DNA from: Clostridium aceticum
GTDB lineage: Bacteria > Bacillota > Clostridia > Peptostreptococcales > Natronincolaceae
Assembly (NCBI RefSeq): GCF_001042715.1
Contig: NZ_CP009687.1
Coordinates: 1,603,418-1,667,417 of the forward strand
Reading direction: 5' to 3'
DNA: 64,000 bases
Below are positions 26,443 through 34,575 of the stretch, piece after piece. The notes under the pieces are model-generated. The model made no database searches, was not told the DNA's origin, and was given only the letters and a program-made list of their open reading frames with translations. The position numbers and the translations under genes are program-made. The stretch's first letter is position 1; each line of letters opens with the position of its first letter.

Positions 26443-26682
26443 TTGAAACCATTAGCAGAATATAGAAAGCAGAAAAATATGACTCAACTACAATTGCACA
26501 AGGCGACAGGGATTCCAGTTAGTTCAATAGCTATGTATGAAACAGGACAAAGAACTCCCAGCTTAGCAAGAGCAAGAAAGCTTGCAGATTACTTCGATGT
26601 TTCTACTGATGATATTTTTTTTGGAAACAAAGTTCACGAAAAGAGAGCAATAACTATAGGTAATCAATCAAAGCTAGCATAA
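26443..26682 (+). CDS. Cro-like XRE regulator
   Basis: A 79-residue helix-turn-helix protein (TQLQLHKATGIPVSSIAMYETGQR) reading away from the repressor. Its recognition helix (SIAMYETGQR) is nearly the same as that of the repressor (TVAMYETGQR), so both may bind the same TCAC-N5-GTGA sites. It starts with TTG after GAGGTGAGG. It is the first gene of the rightward early operon. Confidence 0.85.
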   Translation: MKPLAEYRKQKNMTQLQLHKATGIPVSSIAMYETGQRTPSLARARKLADYFDVSTDDIFFGNKVHEKRAITIGNQSKLA

Positions 26683-26720
26683 GGGTGTGGTTAGTAGGTT
26701 TAGGAGAGGAAAGATGAAGG

Positions 26721-26813
26721 ATGGAGGAAAAATTAAAACAAAGGATTATAGAGTTAGAAAAGAAGGTGGCTGAACTGGAAGGACGAGTTCCAGCACAACG
26801 GAAATTCATATAA
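26721..26813 (+). CDS. Truncated 30-residue copy of a small coiled-coil gene
   Basis: It encodes a 30-residue peptide that matches the first 26 residues of the gene at 27933 almost exactly (MEEKLKQR, LEKKVAELE, RVPAQ), then stops. The upstream region (GTGTGGTTAG, GAAGGATGGAGG) is also repeated. It is probably the remnant of a duplicated gene whose variable C-terminal part was lost. Confidence 0.5.
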   Translation: MEEKLKQRIIELEKKVAELEGRVPAQRKFI

Positions 26814-26829
26814 AGCTGAAACTTTAAAA

Positions 26830-27225
26830 TTAAGCTTTTATGTAGCCTATAAGCAGATCACTAATGTCTATTTCTAGAGATTTAGCTAGACTTTCAACTT
26901 GCTCGTGAGTAATTTTACTTGAGTCACCCCTTTCAAGCCTTGAAATAAAACTTGTGCTTTTAAGCCCTAAGCGTGTGCATAATTCTTTTTGAGTAATCTT
27001 TTTCTTTTCCCTAATCTTTATAACATTAGTACGTATATAGAAAAGATCATCGTCTATATAAAAAATTTTAGGAGCAATTTTGGCACGTTTTACATTGTAC
27101 GCAGTTACACCTGTAGTTTTAAATTGAAAATCTACTGAATAATTTTGTTTCTCTGTTGAGTTGTTTTTAGTTTCTTCTTTATATTTTGAAACAGACTTAA
27201 CAATATTTTTTAAAAAGTTTAGCAT
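26830..27225 (-). CDS. XRE family regulator
   Basis: A 131-residue protein whose helix-turn-helix is at the C-terminal end (KKITQKELCTRLGLKSTSFISRLERG, about 74-100). The N-terminal 60 residues are polar and unrecognised. It is transcribed against the early operon, so it may act as a local regulator or antirepressor. An AGGGGG site precedes the ATG. Confidence 0.75.
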   Translation of the reverse strand: MLNFLKNIVKSVSKYKEETKNNSTEKQNYSVDFQFKTTGVTAYNVKRAKIAPKIFYIDDDLFYIRTNVIKIREKKKITQKELCTRLGLKSTSFISRLERGDSSKITHEQVESLAKSLEIDISDLLIGYIKA

Positions 27226-27390
27226 AATGGCACCCCCTTCGTGTTTAAAGTTCTACATTAATTAAAGGATACCTGCAAAAAACGAATTACAAATTTCGAC
27301 AGAGTCAGCATAAGGAGGGTGGGGGAGGTGCTTCTTTGGTATCTCTGTGGGGGTGTGAGTAAAAAGGTTTAGGAAAGGAGGGGTGAGAGG

Positions 27391-27618
27391 GTGGAAAAGA
27401 AGGTTGTTAAACTGGAAGAGCAAGTTCCTGCACAGCGAGTAATTGTTGAGTATATAACAAAGGATTTGCTAAAAAGTTATTCACTTAGAGAAGCGTTAAA
27501 TATTTTAAAAACTATAGAAACAATTCTTAGAAAGATGCAAGAACATGGGATTAAAGATGGTGCTGCAATAGATACCATACTTTATTCTCAAGTACTGTTG
27601 ATACATACAAGGGGTTAA
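27391..27618 (+). CDS. Small coiled-coil early protein
   Basis: A 75-residue protein with a GTG start after AGGAGGGGTGAG. Its N-terminus (EKKVVKLEEQVPAQR) is a shorter form of the shared leader found at 26721 and 27933, while the rest is unrelated. The upstream 60 bases repeat the sequence before 27933. Function unknown. Confidence 0.6.
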   Translation: MEKKVVKLEEQVPAQRVIVEYITKDLLKSYSLREALNILKTIETILRKMQEHGIKDGAAIDTILYSQVLLIHTRG

Positions 27619-27693
27619 AGAAATAAGATAGACCTTTGCAAATCATTTGCCAAATACCGACAATCAAAACCAATATAAGGAGGATGAAAATAA

Positions 27694-27861
27694 ATGCCAT
27701 GTGAAGAGATAAAGGACATTTTATTTAAACAGTTGGAATTGCTAGCAGAGATAAATATAAGGTTAACAGCTCCAAAAACAAGTGAGGAAAAGTATGAGCC
27801 TGAACTCATAACAAAAAATGTTTTAGCTATGGTTGAGATAGCTAAACTGTTTAATCTTTAG
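27694..27861 (+). CDS. 55-residue early protein
   Basis: A short helical ORF (MPCEEIKDIL to KLFNL) with AAGGAGG about 12 bases upstream of the ATG. It is preceded by CGACAATCAAAACCA (27658-27672), a motif repeated before the gene at 28644. No family recognised. Confidence 0.5.
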   Translation: MPCEEIKDILFKQLELLAEINIRLTAPKTSEEKYEPELITKNVLAMVEIAKLFNL

Positions 27862-27932
27862 CAGGTAAATCAATTTTACTATAGTTTCTTTGGTGTCTCT
27901 GTGGGGTGTGATTAGGAAAGGAGGGGTGAAGG

Positions 27933-28244
27933 ATGGAGGAAAAATTAAAACAAAGGGTTGAAGAGTTGGAAAAGAAGGTGGCTGAACTGGAAGAACGAGT
28001 TCCAGCACAGCTAATTAAAGAAATAAAGCCCGATTATTTATCAAGACTATCTCAAGAGAGTCTATGGACGAAAGCAGTTAGAAAAGAAATTATAGGTGTA
28101 TTAAAACGTAACGGGGCATCCTTTGGATTAGCGCAAGAAGTTTTAGAGACAACTAAACTTTCGCTAGAAAATACTATGTTATCTAGACTGATAACTCCTA
28201 AGAAGGTATCAGTAGACTTAGAAAAAGGAGATGAGGATAGATGA
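27933..28244 (+). CDS. Small coiled-coil early protein
   Basis: A 103-residue protein with the complete shared leader (MEEKLKQRVEELEKK, then AELEERVPAQ) followed by a unique helical region. GGAGGGGTGAAGG precedes the ATG. It overlaps the next gene by 4 bases, so the two are translationally coupled. Function unknown. Confidence 0.65.
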   Translation: MEEKLKQRVEELEKKVAELEERVPAQLIKEIKPDYLSRLSQESLWTKAVRKEIIGVLKRNGASFGLAQEVLETTKLSLENTMLSRLITPKKVSVDLEKGDEDR

Positions 28245-28576
28245 AAAAATATAAGGAACTTGCTGAAATGATAGAAAAACATATTCATATGCAGATGAAA
28301 AATCCCAAGGAGGCACTTTGCAAAGATGTTGCATATGCAATGGAAATGTGGAATTCGTCAGTAGTTAGAGCAGATAAGGAAGATGAAAAATTTACAGGCG
28401 AAGAAAAAGAACAACTTTATACAAAAATGCTTGAATATGCTGAAATGCTGTTAGAACCAGCTCTAAGTACACCGAATGAATATGGAGTATATAGAGGATT
28501 GTATGTATTTCACATTCATTCAACAATGAAAATGAATCTTGAAGAAGTACAGAACATCCAGAAGGGTCAGCTCTAG
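28241..28576 (+). CDS. Hypothetical phage early protein
   Basis: A 111-residue acidic, helical protein without a recognised motif. It starts inside the last codons of the preceding gene (ATGA overlap). It is part of the rightward early operon. Confidence 0.6.
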   Translation: MKKYKELAEMIEKHIHMQMKNPKEALCKDVAYAMEMWNSSVVRADKEDEKFTGEEKEQLYTKMLEYAEMLLEPALSTPNEYGVYRGLYVFHIHSTMKMNLEEVQNIQKGQL

Positions 28577-28643
28577 GGTTTTGCTGTAAAGCGTTCCCAA
28601 AATAGCGACAATCAAAACCATCTTAGGGGGGAGTGGTGTTTCT

Positions 28644-28961
28644 TTGGAGCAAAAGGTTAAAGCTTTAGAAAAAAGCTGGAAAAAACTAAATTGGCAAGCA
28701 GTACCACAAATACCTAGAATAGTACAACCAAGTATTTTCATAGTGTTTAGTACGGGGGTGGGGGATGTGAAGGTAAATATTTATATAGGAGACACCAAAT
28801 TTGAAGATTTATCTCTTGAGGAACAAAATGAAGTGGGGCAGAAAATAGCTGCTGTTTTTGCAGAGATCAAATTCAACAAGCTATTTCAATTAATAGAAGA
28901 TAATGACCCCAGGGCAAAGGAATATTATGAGCAATTAGTAGATTGTATTGTAAAAAATTAA
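28644..28961 (+). CDS. Hypothetical phage early protein
   Basis: A 105-residue protein with a TTG start 10 bases after AGGGGGGAG. Its first residues (MEQKVKALEKSWKKL) echo the shared coiled-coil leader of this region. CGACAATCAAAACCA stands 28 bases upstream, as before 27694. The C-terminal part contains VNIYIGDTKFEDLSLEEQNEV and is unrecognised. Confidence 0.6.
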   Translation: MEQKVKALEKSWKKLNWQAVPQIPRIVQPSIFIVFSTGVGDVKVNIYIGDTKFEDLSLEEQNEVGQKIAAVFAEIKFNKLFQLIEDNDPRAKEYYEQLVDCIVKN

Positions 28962-28973
28962 GGGGGAGAAGCG

Positions 28974-29153
28974 ATGTTTGGTAAAAAGTTAAGTGATTAT
29001 TCCATAGAGGAGCTTGTCAAAGAGATTGTATGTAGAAAGCATACCAGTATTCTAAAAGCGGACAAGCATCAAGTATTCCAAGTGAAAAACAATCAAAAGA
29101 GAATTAGGGAAAAGGGACCTGCCGTAGTACTAGTGATCAGAGAGGAGGCATAG
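28974..29153 (+). CDS. 59-residue early protein
   Basis: A basic 59-residue ORF (MFGKKLSDYS to VIREEA) with AGGGGGAGAAG before the ATG, 12 bases after the preceding gene. A possible nucleic-acid-binding protein from its charge only. Confidence 0.5.
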   Translation: MFGKKLSDYSIEELVKEIVCRKHTSILKADKHQVFQVKNNQKRIREKGPAVVLVIREEA

Positions 29154-29188
29154 TTGGTGCTAGAAATAGCTTTGAAGGGAGGTGTCCC

Positions 29189-29317
29189 ATGATTACCTTC
29201 GATAGAACACCCGTAATTAAAGGAGAGAGTATTAAAATCTATTGTTTTACAGGGAAAGTAAAAGATTTGAAAACTTATCTTAGAGGAGAGAAAGAGAAAG
29301 CAGGAAAGATAAATTAA
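29189..29317 (+). CDS. 42-residue early protein
   Basis: A very short basic ORF (MITFDRTPVI to KAGKIN) with a strong GGGAGGTG site 5 bases before the ATG. No homology recognised. Confidence 0.4.
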   Translation: MITFDRTPVIKGESIKIYCFTGKVKDLKTYLRGEKEKAGKIN

Positions 29318-29385
29318 TTATTTACACTATATCACCTGAGTCAAGTCTTTACCATGAACATTTATGCAGGAAGGAAGGGGAAAAC

Positions 29386-29931
29386 ATGTATAGATTTGCA
29401 AGAGAAAAGGCTGGGCTGACAAGAGAACAGGCAGCTGAGTATTTGCCAATATGCGAGAGAACAATAGCCAAAATTGAGCATGGAGAAATGACTCCATTGC
29501 CAGCAGTAGCGGATAAAATGAATGATGTCTACGGAGTACGCCATTTAAGCATGTGGTACTGCAAAGAAGAGTGTCCTATAGGGAAGAAATACTGCTACGA
29601 AATATTAAACAATGTGGATCTATCACCTATGGCAATCCTTACAAAGTATCGACAGGAGGCTAAAGAAGCACAAGAAGGCTTAGATCGATTAACTGAGCTG
29701 ATGCTAAATAAAAAAGGTGAAGCAGATTGCACCAAGGAAGAGCTTGAGGAAATAAGGCATTGGGGACTTGAATTGCTTGACTTAGAACATGTTATAGAAA
29801 CCTTTAAGCTAAGACTTTGGGATTTTCTAAATGTAGGGGAGCTTATTAAACAGCATAATGAGAAATGTATAAGAGAAAAGTACGTCATAAAAGAAAATAA
29901 CCGACCAGCGGCAACTGTATCGGCTATTTAG
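29386..29931 (+). CDS. XRE-type regulator with cysteine-containing middle
   Basis: A 181-residue protein. An N-terminal helix-turn-helix (LTREQAAEYLPICERTIAKIEHG, about 9-31) is followed by a cysteine cluster (WYCKEECPIGKKYCYEI) and a long coiled coil. Regulators of this form are common in clostridial prophage early regions. GGAAGGAAGGGG lies upstream of the ATG. Role unknown. Confidence 0.7.
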   Translation: MYRFAREKAGLTREQAAEYLPICERTIAKIEHGEMTPLPAVADKMNDVYGVRHLSMWYCKEECPIGKKYCYEILNNVDLSPMAILTKYRQEAKEAQEGLDRLTELMLNKKGEADCTKEELEEIRHWGLELLDLEHVIETFKLRLWDFLNVGELIKQHNEKCIREKYVIKENNRPAATVSAI

Positions 29932-30028
29932 TAAGTAAATTGATAATATTTGTATCTTTATTATAGCATACTTAGCAGTTTAGATAAAGACCATATGTGT
30001 GCTGTAATAAGAAGATCGGAGGATGGCT

Positions 30029-30778
30029 ATGGGAATCATAGGCTGTTGCAATGATTTTAAAAAATGCTCAGATGAAGCCAAGTGTATTAAAAAAGATCAG
30101 GACTATATTTTGGGAGAAAAGTGCTTATATGAAGAAAACTTAAAAAAAGGGCTTAATTTTTATACTACATACAATGAAAATAATGCTGCCAGGAAAAGAG
30201 AATACGAATTACAGATAAAGGATACTGTGAAGGAATTAAAGACTGAGATTAAAAGCACCAAAGAAGCAAGAGCAGCAGATCACAACTATATTTGCATCGA
30301 TGGGAGATATTTTGTTATAGGAAAAAGGTCTGGTTATCAAGGCTACACCCTGTTTCTTGAAAAGGATGTTAGAGAAGAATTAGGCAAGTTATTCCGTAAA
30401 CTCTCTGTAGAGTTTACGGATACGCCTAATGAAAAATTGTTTATAGATGAAAAGTGGGCAGATGATAACCCTGCTTGTTATAGAGCAATCCTATGTATTG
30501 GGTCAGAAGAGAATAGGTACAACATATCTAATTATAACTATAGAGCTTTAACAAATAGCACAGCAAGGGCAATAAAAGCGTTTTTAAATGATGCAGGCTT
30601 AAGCGTGATGATAGAAACCATAGGTAGGGGTATCAAGAGTACGCCTAATTACAATAAACAAAAGACTACACAGAAGGTCACTCCCCCTACCAAAGCACCT
30701 AAAAAAGAGATTGTACAAACACCATCGATACAGCCAGCACAGCAGCTTTCATTTGAAGATTTAGGCTTATGTATCTAG
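30029..30778 (+). CDS. Hypothetical phage protein with N-terminal cysteines
   Basis: A protein of 249 residues. The first 40 residues hold several cysteines (GCCNDFKKC, KCIKKD, KCLY) that could bind metal. The middle is unrecognised, and a proline-rich linker (about 205-235) leads to a C-terminal SFEDLGL. ATG 30029 is 6 bases from GGAGG, whereas ATG 30023 touches it. It overlaps the next frame slightly. Confidence 0.6.
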   Translation: MGIIGCCNDFKKCSDEAKCIKKDQDYILGEKCLYEENLKKGLNFYTTYNENNAARKREYELQIKDTVKELKTEIKSTKEARAADHNYICIDGRYFVIGKRSGYQGYTLFLEKDVREELGKLFRKLSVEFTDTPNEKLFIDEKWADDNPACYRAILCIGSEENRYNISNYNYRALTNSTARAIKAFLNDAGLSVMIETIGRGIKSTPNYNKQKTTQKVTPPTKAPKKEIVQTPSIQPAQQLSFEDLGLCI

Positions 30779-30804
30779 ATTTATTTTATAGAGGGGGAGA
30801 AGTG

Positions 30805-31026
30805 ATGCAGAGGGTTAAAAAAATCAATGATTATATTAAGATACTAGAAAATAAAAATGTTCCTGAGTCAAAACGAGATTTGGCTGCTCTTCATATCAAA
30901 CAGAATATGAATCTAGAGTGTCATGAATGTAAATACAGCCTATTTAATAGGGGAGAATGTTATGGGAAAAAGGGCGGTAATCCATGCTTAGTATTTAAGA
31001 AAGCAGAAAGACAAACAGCTTTATAA
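30805..31026 (+). CDS. Small cysteine-rich protein
   Basis: A 73-residue protein from ATG 30805 (GGGGGAG 5 bases upstream; the track-style longer reading to 30769 has no site). CHEC, then Cys and Cys further on (GECYGKKGGNPC), suggest a zinc site. It lies 14 bases before the replication gene. Confidence 0.55.
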   Translation: MQRVKKINDYIKILENKNVPESKRDLAALHIKQNMNLECHECKYSLFNRGECYGKKGGNPCLVFKKAERQTAL

Positions 31027-31040
31027 GGGGGAGTATTATT

Positions 31041-32135
31041 ATGGCAAATCCACAACCAACAGATGCACACCTAAGAATTGCCCATGTTATAACAGAAGAA
31101 ATTATGATGAGGGATTTCACTAAAAGACAGCGGAGTATCTTAGACTTAGTTTTAAGGCTTTCATGGGGATGCAATAAAAAAGAAGCTATTATACCAAAGC
31201 TGAGGTATTTTGAGCTTTGCGGAATACCACAAACTAAAATCAAATCAGAGATCACTTATTTAGTCAATGCTAGAGTAATATTCTGGGAAGAATCAACCAA
31301 TCAATTTTGGTTCAACAAGAACTATGAAGAATGGAAAATTTCTATAGTAAAGGGATATGATAGAAATTTCTTAGCAGAATTAATCTATTTAAATGTCAAA
31401 AACACTGTGGATAAACCTGTTGATAACCATGTGGATAAAGAAACTTTAAAAACAGAAGAACTTCCTAAAATGGGAAGTGACTTCCCAAAAGGGGAAGAAA
31501 GTTCCCATTTAGAGAGGGGAAGTAACTTCCCAAAAGAGGAAGTTTTAAAGTCGTCAAACCCAGTGGTTTCAAAGGGTGAAGGCGTGTATAAAGAAATTAT
31601 TAAAGAAAGTAATACTACTATTACTATTAAGGAAACCCAGTCAGATGAATTAGAAAAAGATTCCCAAGGCACTGGTGACTTTCAACCAGCAGAAAGTGAG
31701 GTAGAGGAGAAAAACGTAAATCGCTTAAGAGAAATAGAAGGTTATTATGCTGCTAATGTCTTAAGGCGAAATATAATAGGCAGTGTTGACTTGAAACTGA
31801 TACTAGAAGCCTATCGTAAATATCCGACTGACTTTATTTTGTCCTGCATAGAACATGCTGTTAAGCAGAATAAGGAGCGTAATGGCAAGATCACAATAAA
31901 AAGTTTCAGCTATTTTGTACCAATCCTCGAGGATGAGTGGGAGAAATATCAAATACGAGAGGCTAGTAAAAATGCAGCACCTGTACAGCAAGACAACAAA
32001 GATTTTAAGAACAAAAGTACATCTGGACCTAAAAAATACAGCACTAGGTTTCATTTAGTTGAGAGCAGGGGAAGCAATTATACCAACGATGAACTTGAGG
32101 AAAAATTGCTGAAGAAAGAGAGAGTCCAAGCATAG
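31041..32135 (+). CDS. Phage replication protein (RepO/DnaD-like)
   Basis: A 364-residue initiator. The first 95 residues match the phage replication protein O winged-helix domain (NPQPTDAHLRIAHVITEEIM, RLSWGCNKK, KLRYFELCGIPQTKI). A long acidic linker and a DnaD-like C-terminal helical domain (about 240-300) follow. The GGGAAGT direct repeats inside 31471-31530 encode a repetitive linker and are iteron-like, so an origin inside the gene is possible, as in lambda. Confidence 0.8.
   Translation: MANPQPTDAHLRIAHVITEEIMMRDFTKRQRSILDLVLRLSWGCNKKEAIIPKLRYFELCGIPQTKIKSEITYLVNARVIFWEESTNQFWFNKNYEEWKISIVKGYDRNFLAELIYLNVKNTVDKPVDNHVDKETLKTEELPKMGSDFPKGEESSHLERGSNFPKEEVLKSSNPVVSKGEGVYKEIIKESNTTITIKETQSDELEKDSQGTGDFQPAESEVEEKNVNRLREIEGYYAANVLRRNIIGSVDLKLILEAYRKYPTDFILSCIEHAVKQNKERNGKITIKSFSYFVPILEDEWEKYQIREASKNAAPVQQDNKDFKNKSTSGPKKYSTRFHLVESRGSNYTNDELEEKLLKKERVQA
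31470..31535 (+). repeat. Iteron-like repeats inside the replication gene
   Basis: Variants of GGGAAGTNACTTCCCAAAAG occur twice (about 31470-31490 and 31518-31537), with TTCCCA and GGGGAAG in between. The arms GGAAGT and ACTTCC are inverted repeats. They encode the repeated linker peptide. A candidate replication origin by analogy with lambda gene O. Confidence 0.4.
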
Positions 32136-32201
32136 GGGGAATGAATTTGAGAATAGCATTATCGTTGAACTCAACGGAATGGCAGGAAGGGGGAATGTTT
32201 A

Positions 32202-32366
32202 GTGGATGCTAAAGATTTAATGAAAATATTGCAGATAGTAAAAGAAGATGCAAGTATACAGGTGGAAACATTTGATAAAAACGGTAAAAAGGTATTGCGT
32301 AGGCATATAACTAGTATTGGACTGTCTACAGATTTAGACATGGTGATTATCGAGATAGATGAATAG
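32202..32366 (+). CDS. 54-residue early protein
   Basis: A short ORF with a GTG start after GGAAGGGGG, with a regular beta-rich pattern (VETFDKNGKKVLRRHI, DLDMVIIEIDE). It is the last rightward gene before a leftward membrane gene. No family recognised. Confidence 0.5.
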   Translation: MDAKDLMKILQIVKEDASIQVETFDKNGKKVLRRHITSIGLSTDLDMVIIEIDE

Positions 32367-32391
32367 TTTAGAAAATGTGACATTATGTACC

Positions 32392-32664
32392 TTAGTGGGG
32401 TTCTCTAGGAGTAATTGCTAGATACATATAAGAAAAAAGAATTGTGTTAATTATCGTAGATAAATATGTTGTCTTATAATAAGTAAAACGCAAGAAAAAT
32501 ATAACAGGTAACACTATTACTACAAGTGCTATTTTATATTTGGTAGTTGAGCCAAAAAATTTCACTAACTTGGTTTTATATGAGTATTTTCTTTCAAGCA
32601 TATAGAGGAGTAATATGGAGAGGCTTGGATAAAAAAATAGTGATAAAAGATTCATAACAAACAC
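32392..32664 (-). CDS. Small membrane protein on the opposite strand
   Basis: An ORF of 90 codons with three hydrophobic segments. The start may be GTG 32664 or ATG 32655; GAAGGG lies upstream of both. It is the only leftward gene in the early region and may be an independently expressed accessory gene. It could also be a chance ORF in AT-rich DNA. Confidence 0.4.
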   Translation of the reverse strand: MFVMNLLSLFFYPSLSILLLYMLERKYSYKTKLVKFFGSTTKYKIALVVIVLPVIFFLRFTYYKTTYLSTIINTILFSYMYLAITPREPH

Positions 32665-32790
32665 AACCCTTCAAATAAAATGTAAGTTAATTATAGCATA
32701 GCAATTTTAAATACACTATGCACTAAAATAAGATTTAATGTCGCACTTCAATAAATAGTTAAAATAAATAAAGCAAAGAAGGTGGAGAGG

Positions 32791-33015
32791 ATGAAGTGCC
32801 ATGCTTGCGGGAGGTCGGTCAGAAATGTAATAGGACTAATAAGAATAGGTCATAAACACTACTGCAGTAGATGTTTAAGTAAGATAAGAGTTAAGGAGAC
32901 AGGGAAAAAGGTTAAGTTGTATACAAATCTAGGATCGAGGTGTTTTGTAGAAGTGTGGGAGCGCGGGTATACAACAGTTCAAGAGTACAATTTACAGGAA
33001 CTTAAGATAGGTTAG
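32791..33015 (+). CDS. Zinc-ribbon protein
   Basis: A 74-residue protein with two CxxC pairs (CHACGRSV and CSRCLSK) and a basic, beta-rich remainder. AAGGTGGAGAGG precedes ATG 32791. It is followed 11 bases later by another zinc-ribbon gene. A role in transcription or translation control is plausible. Confidence 0.65.
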   Translation: MKCHACGRSVRNVIGLIRIGHKHYCSRCLSKIRVKETGKKVKLYTNLGSRCFVEVWERGYTTVQEYNLQELKIG

Positions 33016-33026
33016 TGGGAGGAAGT

Positions 33027-33164
33027 ATGGAGACAGTTAAGTGCAAACATTGTGGCAGGACATTATGTGAATTGGAAGGAAAGATAAAAATCAAGTGTAG
33101 AAAGTGTGGACATTGGAATTATATACAGACAAAAGAAGCGGCTCAAGCAGCCCAGAGTGAATGA
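33027..33164 (+). CDS. com: Com-like zinc finger protein
   Basis: A 45-residue protein with CKHCGRTL and CRKCGHWN, the arrangement of phage Mu Com, which binds mRNA to allow translation of Mom. Com-like proteins are widespread in prophages without mom. GGGAGGAAG lies before the ATG. The stop codon lies inside the terminator that follows. Confidence 0.7.
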   Translation: METVKCKHCGRTLCELEGKIKIKCRKCGHWNYIQTKEAAQAAQSE

Positions 33165-33178
33165 TACTCTGGGTTTTT
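33151..33178 (+). terminator. Intrinsic terminator ending the early operon
   Basis: CCCAGAGT and ACTCTGGG form an 8-bp stem with a 7-base loop, followed by TTTTT. It overlaps the com stop codon. Confidence 0.9.
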
Positions 33179-33204
33179 GCTTTTTATAGAAGGGAGAGGG
33201 TAAA

Positions 33205-33747
33205 ATGAGTGTAGCTAAAAAGAAAGAGATAAATATAAATCAGGTAATAAAAAAGACAGCACAGGAGACTGTCAAAGAATTAGAGAAAGCACGATTAATC
33301 AAAAAGGATGGGAGCAGCTTTTTTCAAAAAACGGAGAAACTATTGTATTCATATCCAAGTCTAAAAGAAGCACTAAAACAAAAAGAAGCAGATATTCAGT
33401 ATCTACAGAAATATGGACCACAAAATAGATCTAAGTCTATTGTATTTTATAGTACTGGGGGAGGAGGAAAAAGAGAAGAAGAGGAGTATACAGAATTACT
33501 AGAAGCATATAGATCTGCTAAAGAAAGGACCGAAAGATTACTAAGTAAAATCGAAAGGGCATTAAAGAGTGTTGAAAATCATCAGTACTATAAATTAATT
33601 GAGCTAAGATACTTCAGTGATGAAAAACTTGAAGTTAAGGAAATAGCTGAAAGGTTAAATGTAAGTGAGAGAACTGTCAGTAGACATAGGAAAAATCTTA
33701 TAAACAAAATACAGGTATTGGTGTTTGGGGCTGATGCATTGGAGTAG
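33205..33747 (+). CDS. ArpU-like late transcription regulator
   Basis: A 180-residue protein. The C-terminal part is a sigma-region-4-like helix-turn-helix (LKSVENHQYYKLIELRYF then EIAERLNVSERTVSRHRKNL), as in ArpU/RinA-type activators of late phage genes. It lies just before two duplicated blocks with -10 boxes but poor -35 boxes, which are the natural candidates for its targets. Confidence 0.8.
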   Translation: MSVAKKKEININQVIKKTAQETVKELEKARLIKKDGSSFFQKTEKLLYSYPSLKEALKQKEADIQYLQKYGPQNRSKSIVFYSTGGGGKREEEEYTELLEAYRSAKERTERLLSKIERALKSVENHQYYKLIELRYFSDEKLEVKEIAERLNVSERTVSRHRKNLINKIQVLVFGADALE

Positions 33748-34101
33748 TTACTCCTTTACATGAATATGGAGGTAGAGACTTTTAAATATAAAATAAAATA
33801 TAAACGGTATAGTATAGTAAGCAAGTAAGATGTATAATAATATAAAGGAGTTTACTCCTTAATCAGTCTTTTGGATTCAATGGGGCAAAAGAAAAGCAGG
33901 TGCTGTGAACATCTGCTTTTCTGCTTTACATAAATATGGTAGGTAGAGATTTTTTACATGTAAAATAAAACTAAAAGGTAGGGTATATTAAGTGAATAAA
34001 GTGTATAATAATATTAAGTAAAGTCTACTTACTAGTAGACAAAATTGCCGAGGTTCAATTGACAAAAAGAAAAGCAGGCGGGCTGGCCTGCTTTTCTTTT
34101 T
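33741..34101 (+). promoter_or_regulatory. Tandem duplicated promoter / inverted repeat / terminator blocks
   Basis: Two related blocks of about 170-180 bases follow each other. Each has TTTACATRAATATGG, GGTAGAGA, a GTATAATAATAT -10 region with no good -35, an inverted repeat, and a hairpin built on GAAAAGCAG. The inverted repeats are AAGGAGTTTACTCCTT (33845-33860) and GTCTACT-N4-AGTAGAC (34023-34040). A further GGAGT-N4-ACTCC lies at 33741-33754. Hairpins: 33891-33921, and 34064-34101 with a T-run. No ORF is present, so each may make a short RNA. Confidence 0.6.
34064..34101 (+). terminator. Strong terminator of the second duplicated block
   Basis: AAAAAGAAAAGCAGG and CCTGCTTTTCTTTTT form a perfect 15-bp stem with an 8-base loop and end in T-rich sequence. 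Confidence 0.9.
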
Positions 34102-34219
34102 GACCTTTTTTATTTGTCCGAAATGTGTCCGAAAGTTGTCCTTCCAGGCACTTGGTATCCATGTTATTATGATAGTGTGGAAAAGCCGTAAACAAGTTAA
34201 ATATACTACTTCCCCTGAT

Positions 34220-34258
34220 AAACCCTACTGAATGTTATTAATTCAGCGGGGTTTTTTT
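34220..34258 (+). terminator. Terminator before the gene at 34275
   Basis: AAACCC and CTGAAT pair with ATTCAG and GGGTTT around a short loop, followed by seven T. It separates the regulatory interval from the next gene. Confidence 0.8.
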
Positions 34259-34274
34259 ATTGAGAGGTGATATT

Positions 34275-34496
34275 ATGAGAGCAATAGGCAAGAGAGTATT
34301 TGTAAACTACTTAAATAAAATCAACAGAGAAGAAAAAGAAAGGCAAACAAAGCAGTTCAAGGAGCTTCAAGAAAATAGTTGTTATAAGTGTCCTTATAGC
34401 ACCTGGACTGGTGTGAAGTTATTTTGTATGATGCCAAGATGTATCAATAAACAAACTGATAGATCAATAGATGAAAGAGAAAAGGAGTTGATTTAA
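34275..34496 (+). CDS. Small cysteine-containing protein
   Basis: A 73-residue basic protein from ATG 34275 (GAGAGGTGAT upstream). CYKCPYS, then two more cysteines (LFCMMPRC), suggest a zinc knuckle. It lies directly before a recombinase-domain-like ORF and probably shares a transcript with it. Confidence 0.55.
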   Translation: MRAIGKRVFVNYLNKINREEKERQTKQFKELQENSCYKCPYSTWTGVKLFCMMPRCINKQTDRSIDEREKELI

Positions 34497-34575
34497 CATT
34501 TATATTAAAAAAATTGATGATAAAATCAAAGAAATCAAAAGTAATACAGAGAAGCAAATAAAGTATTTAGAAGAA

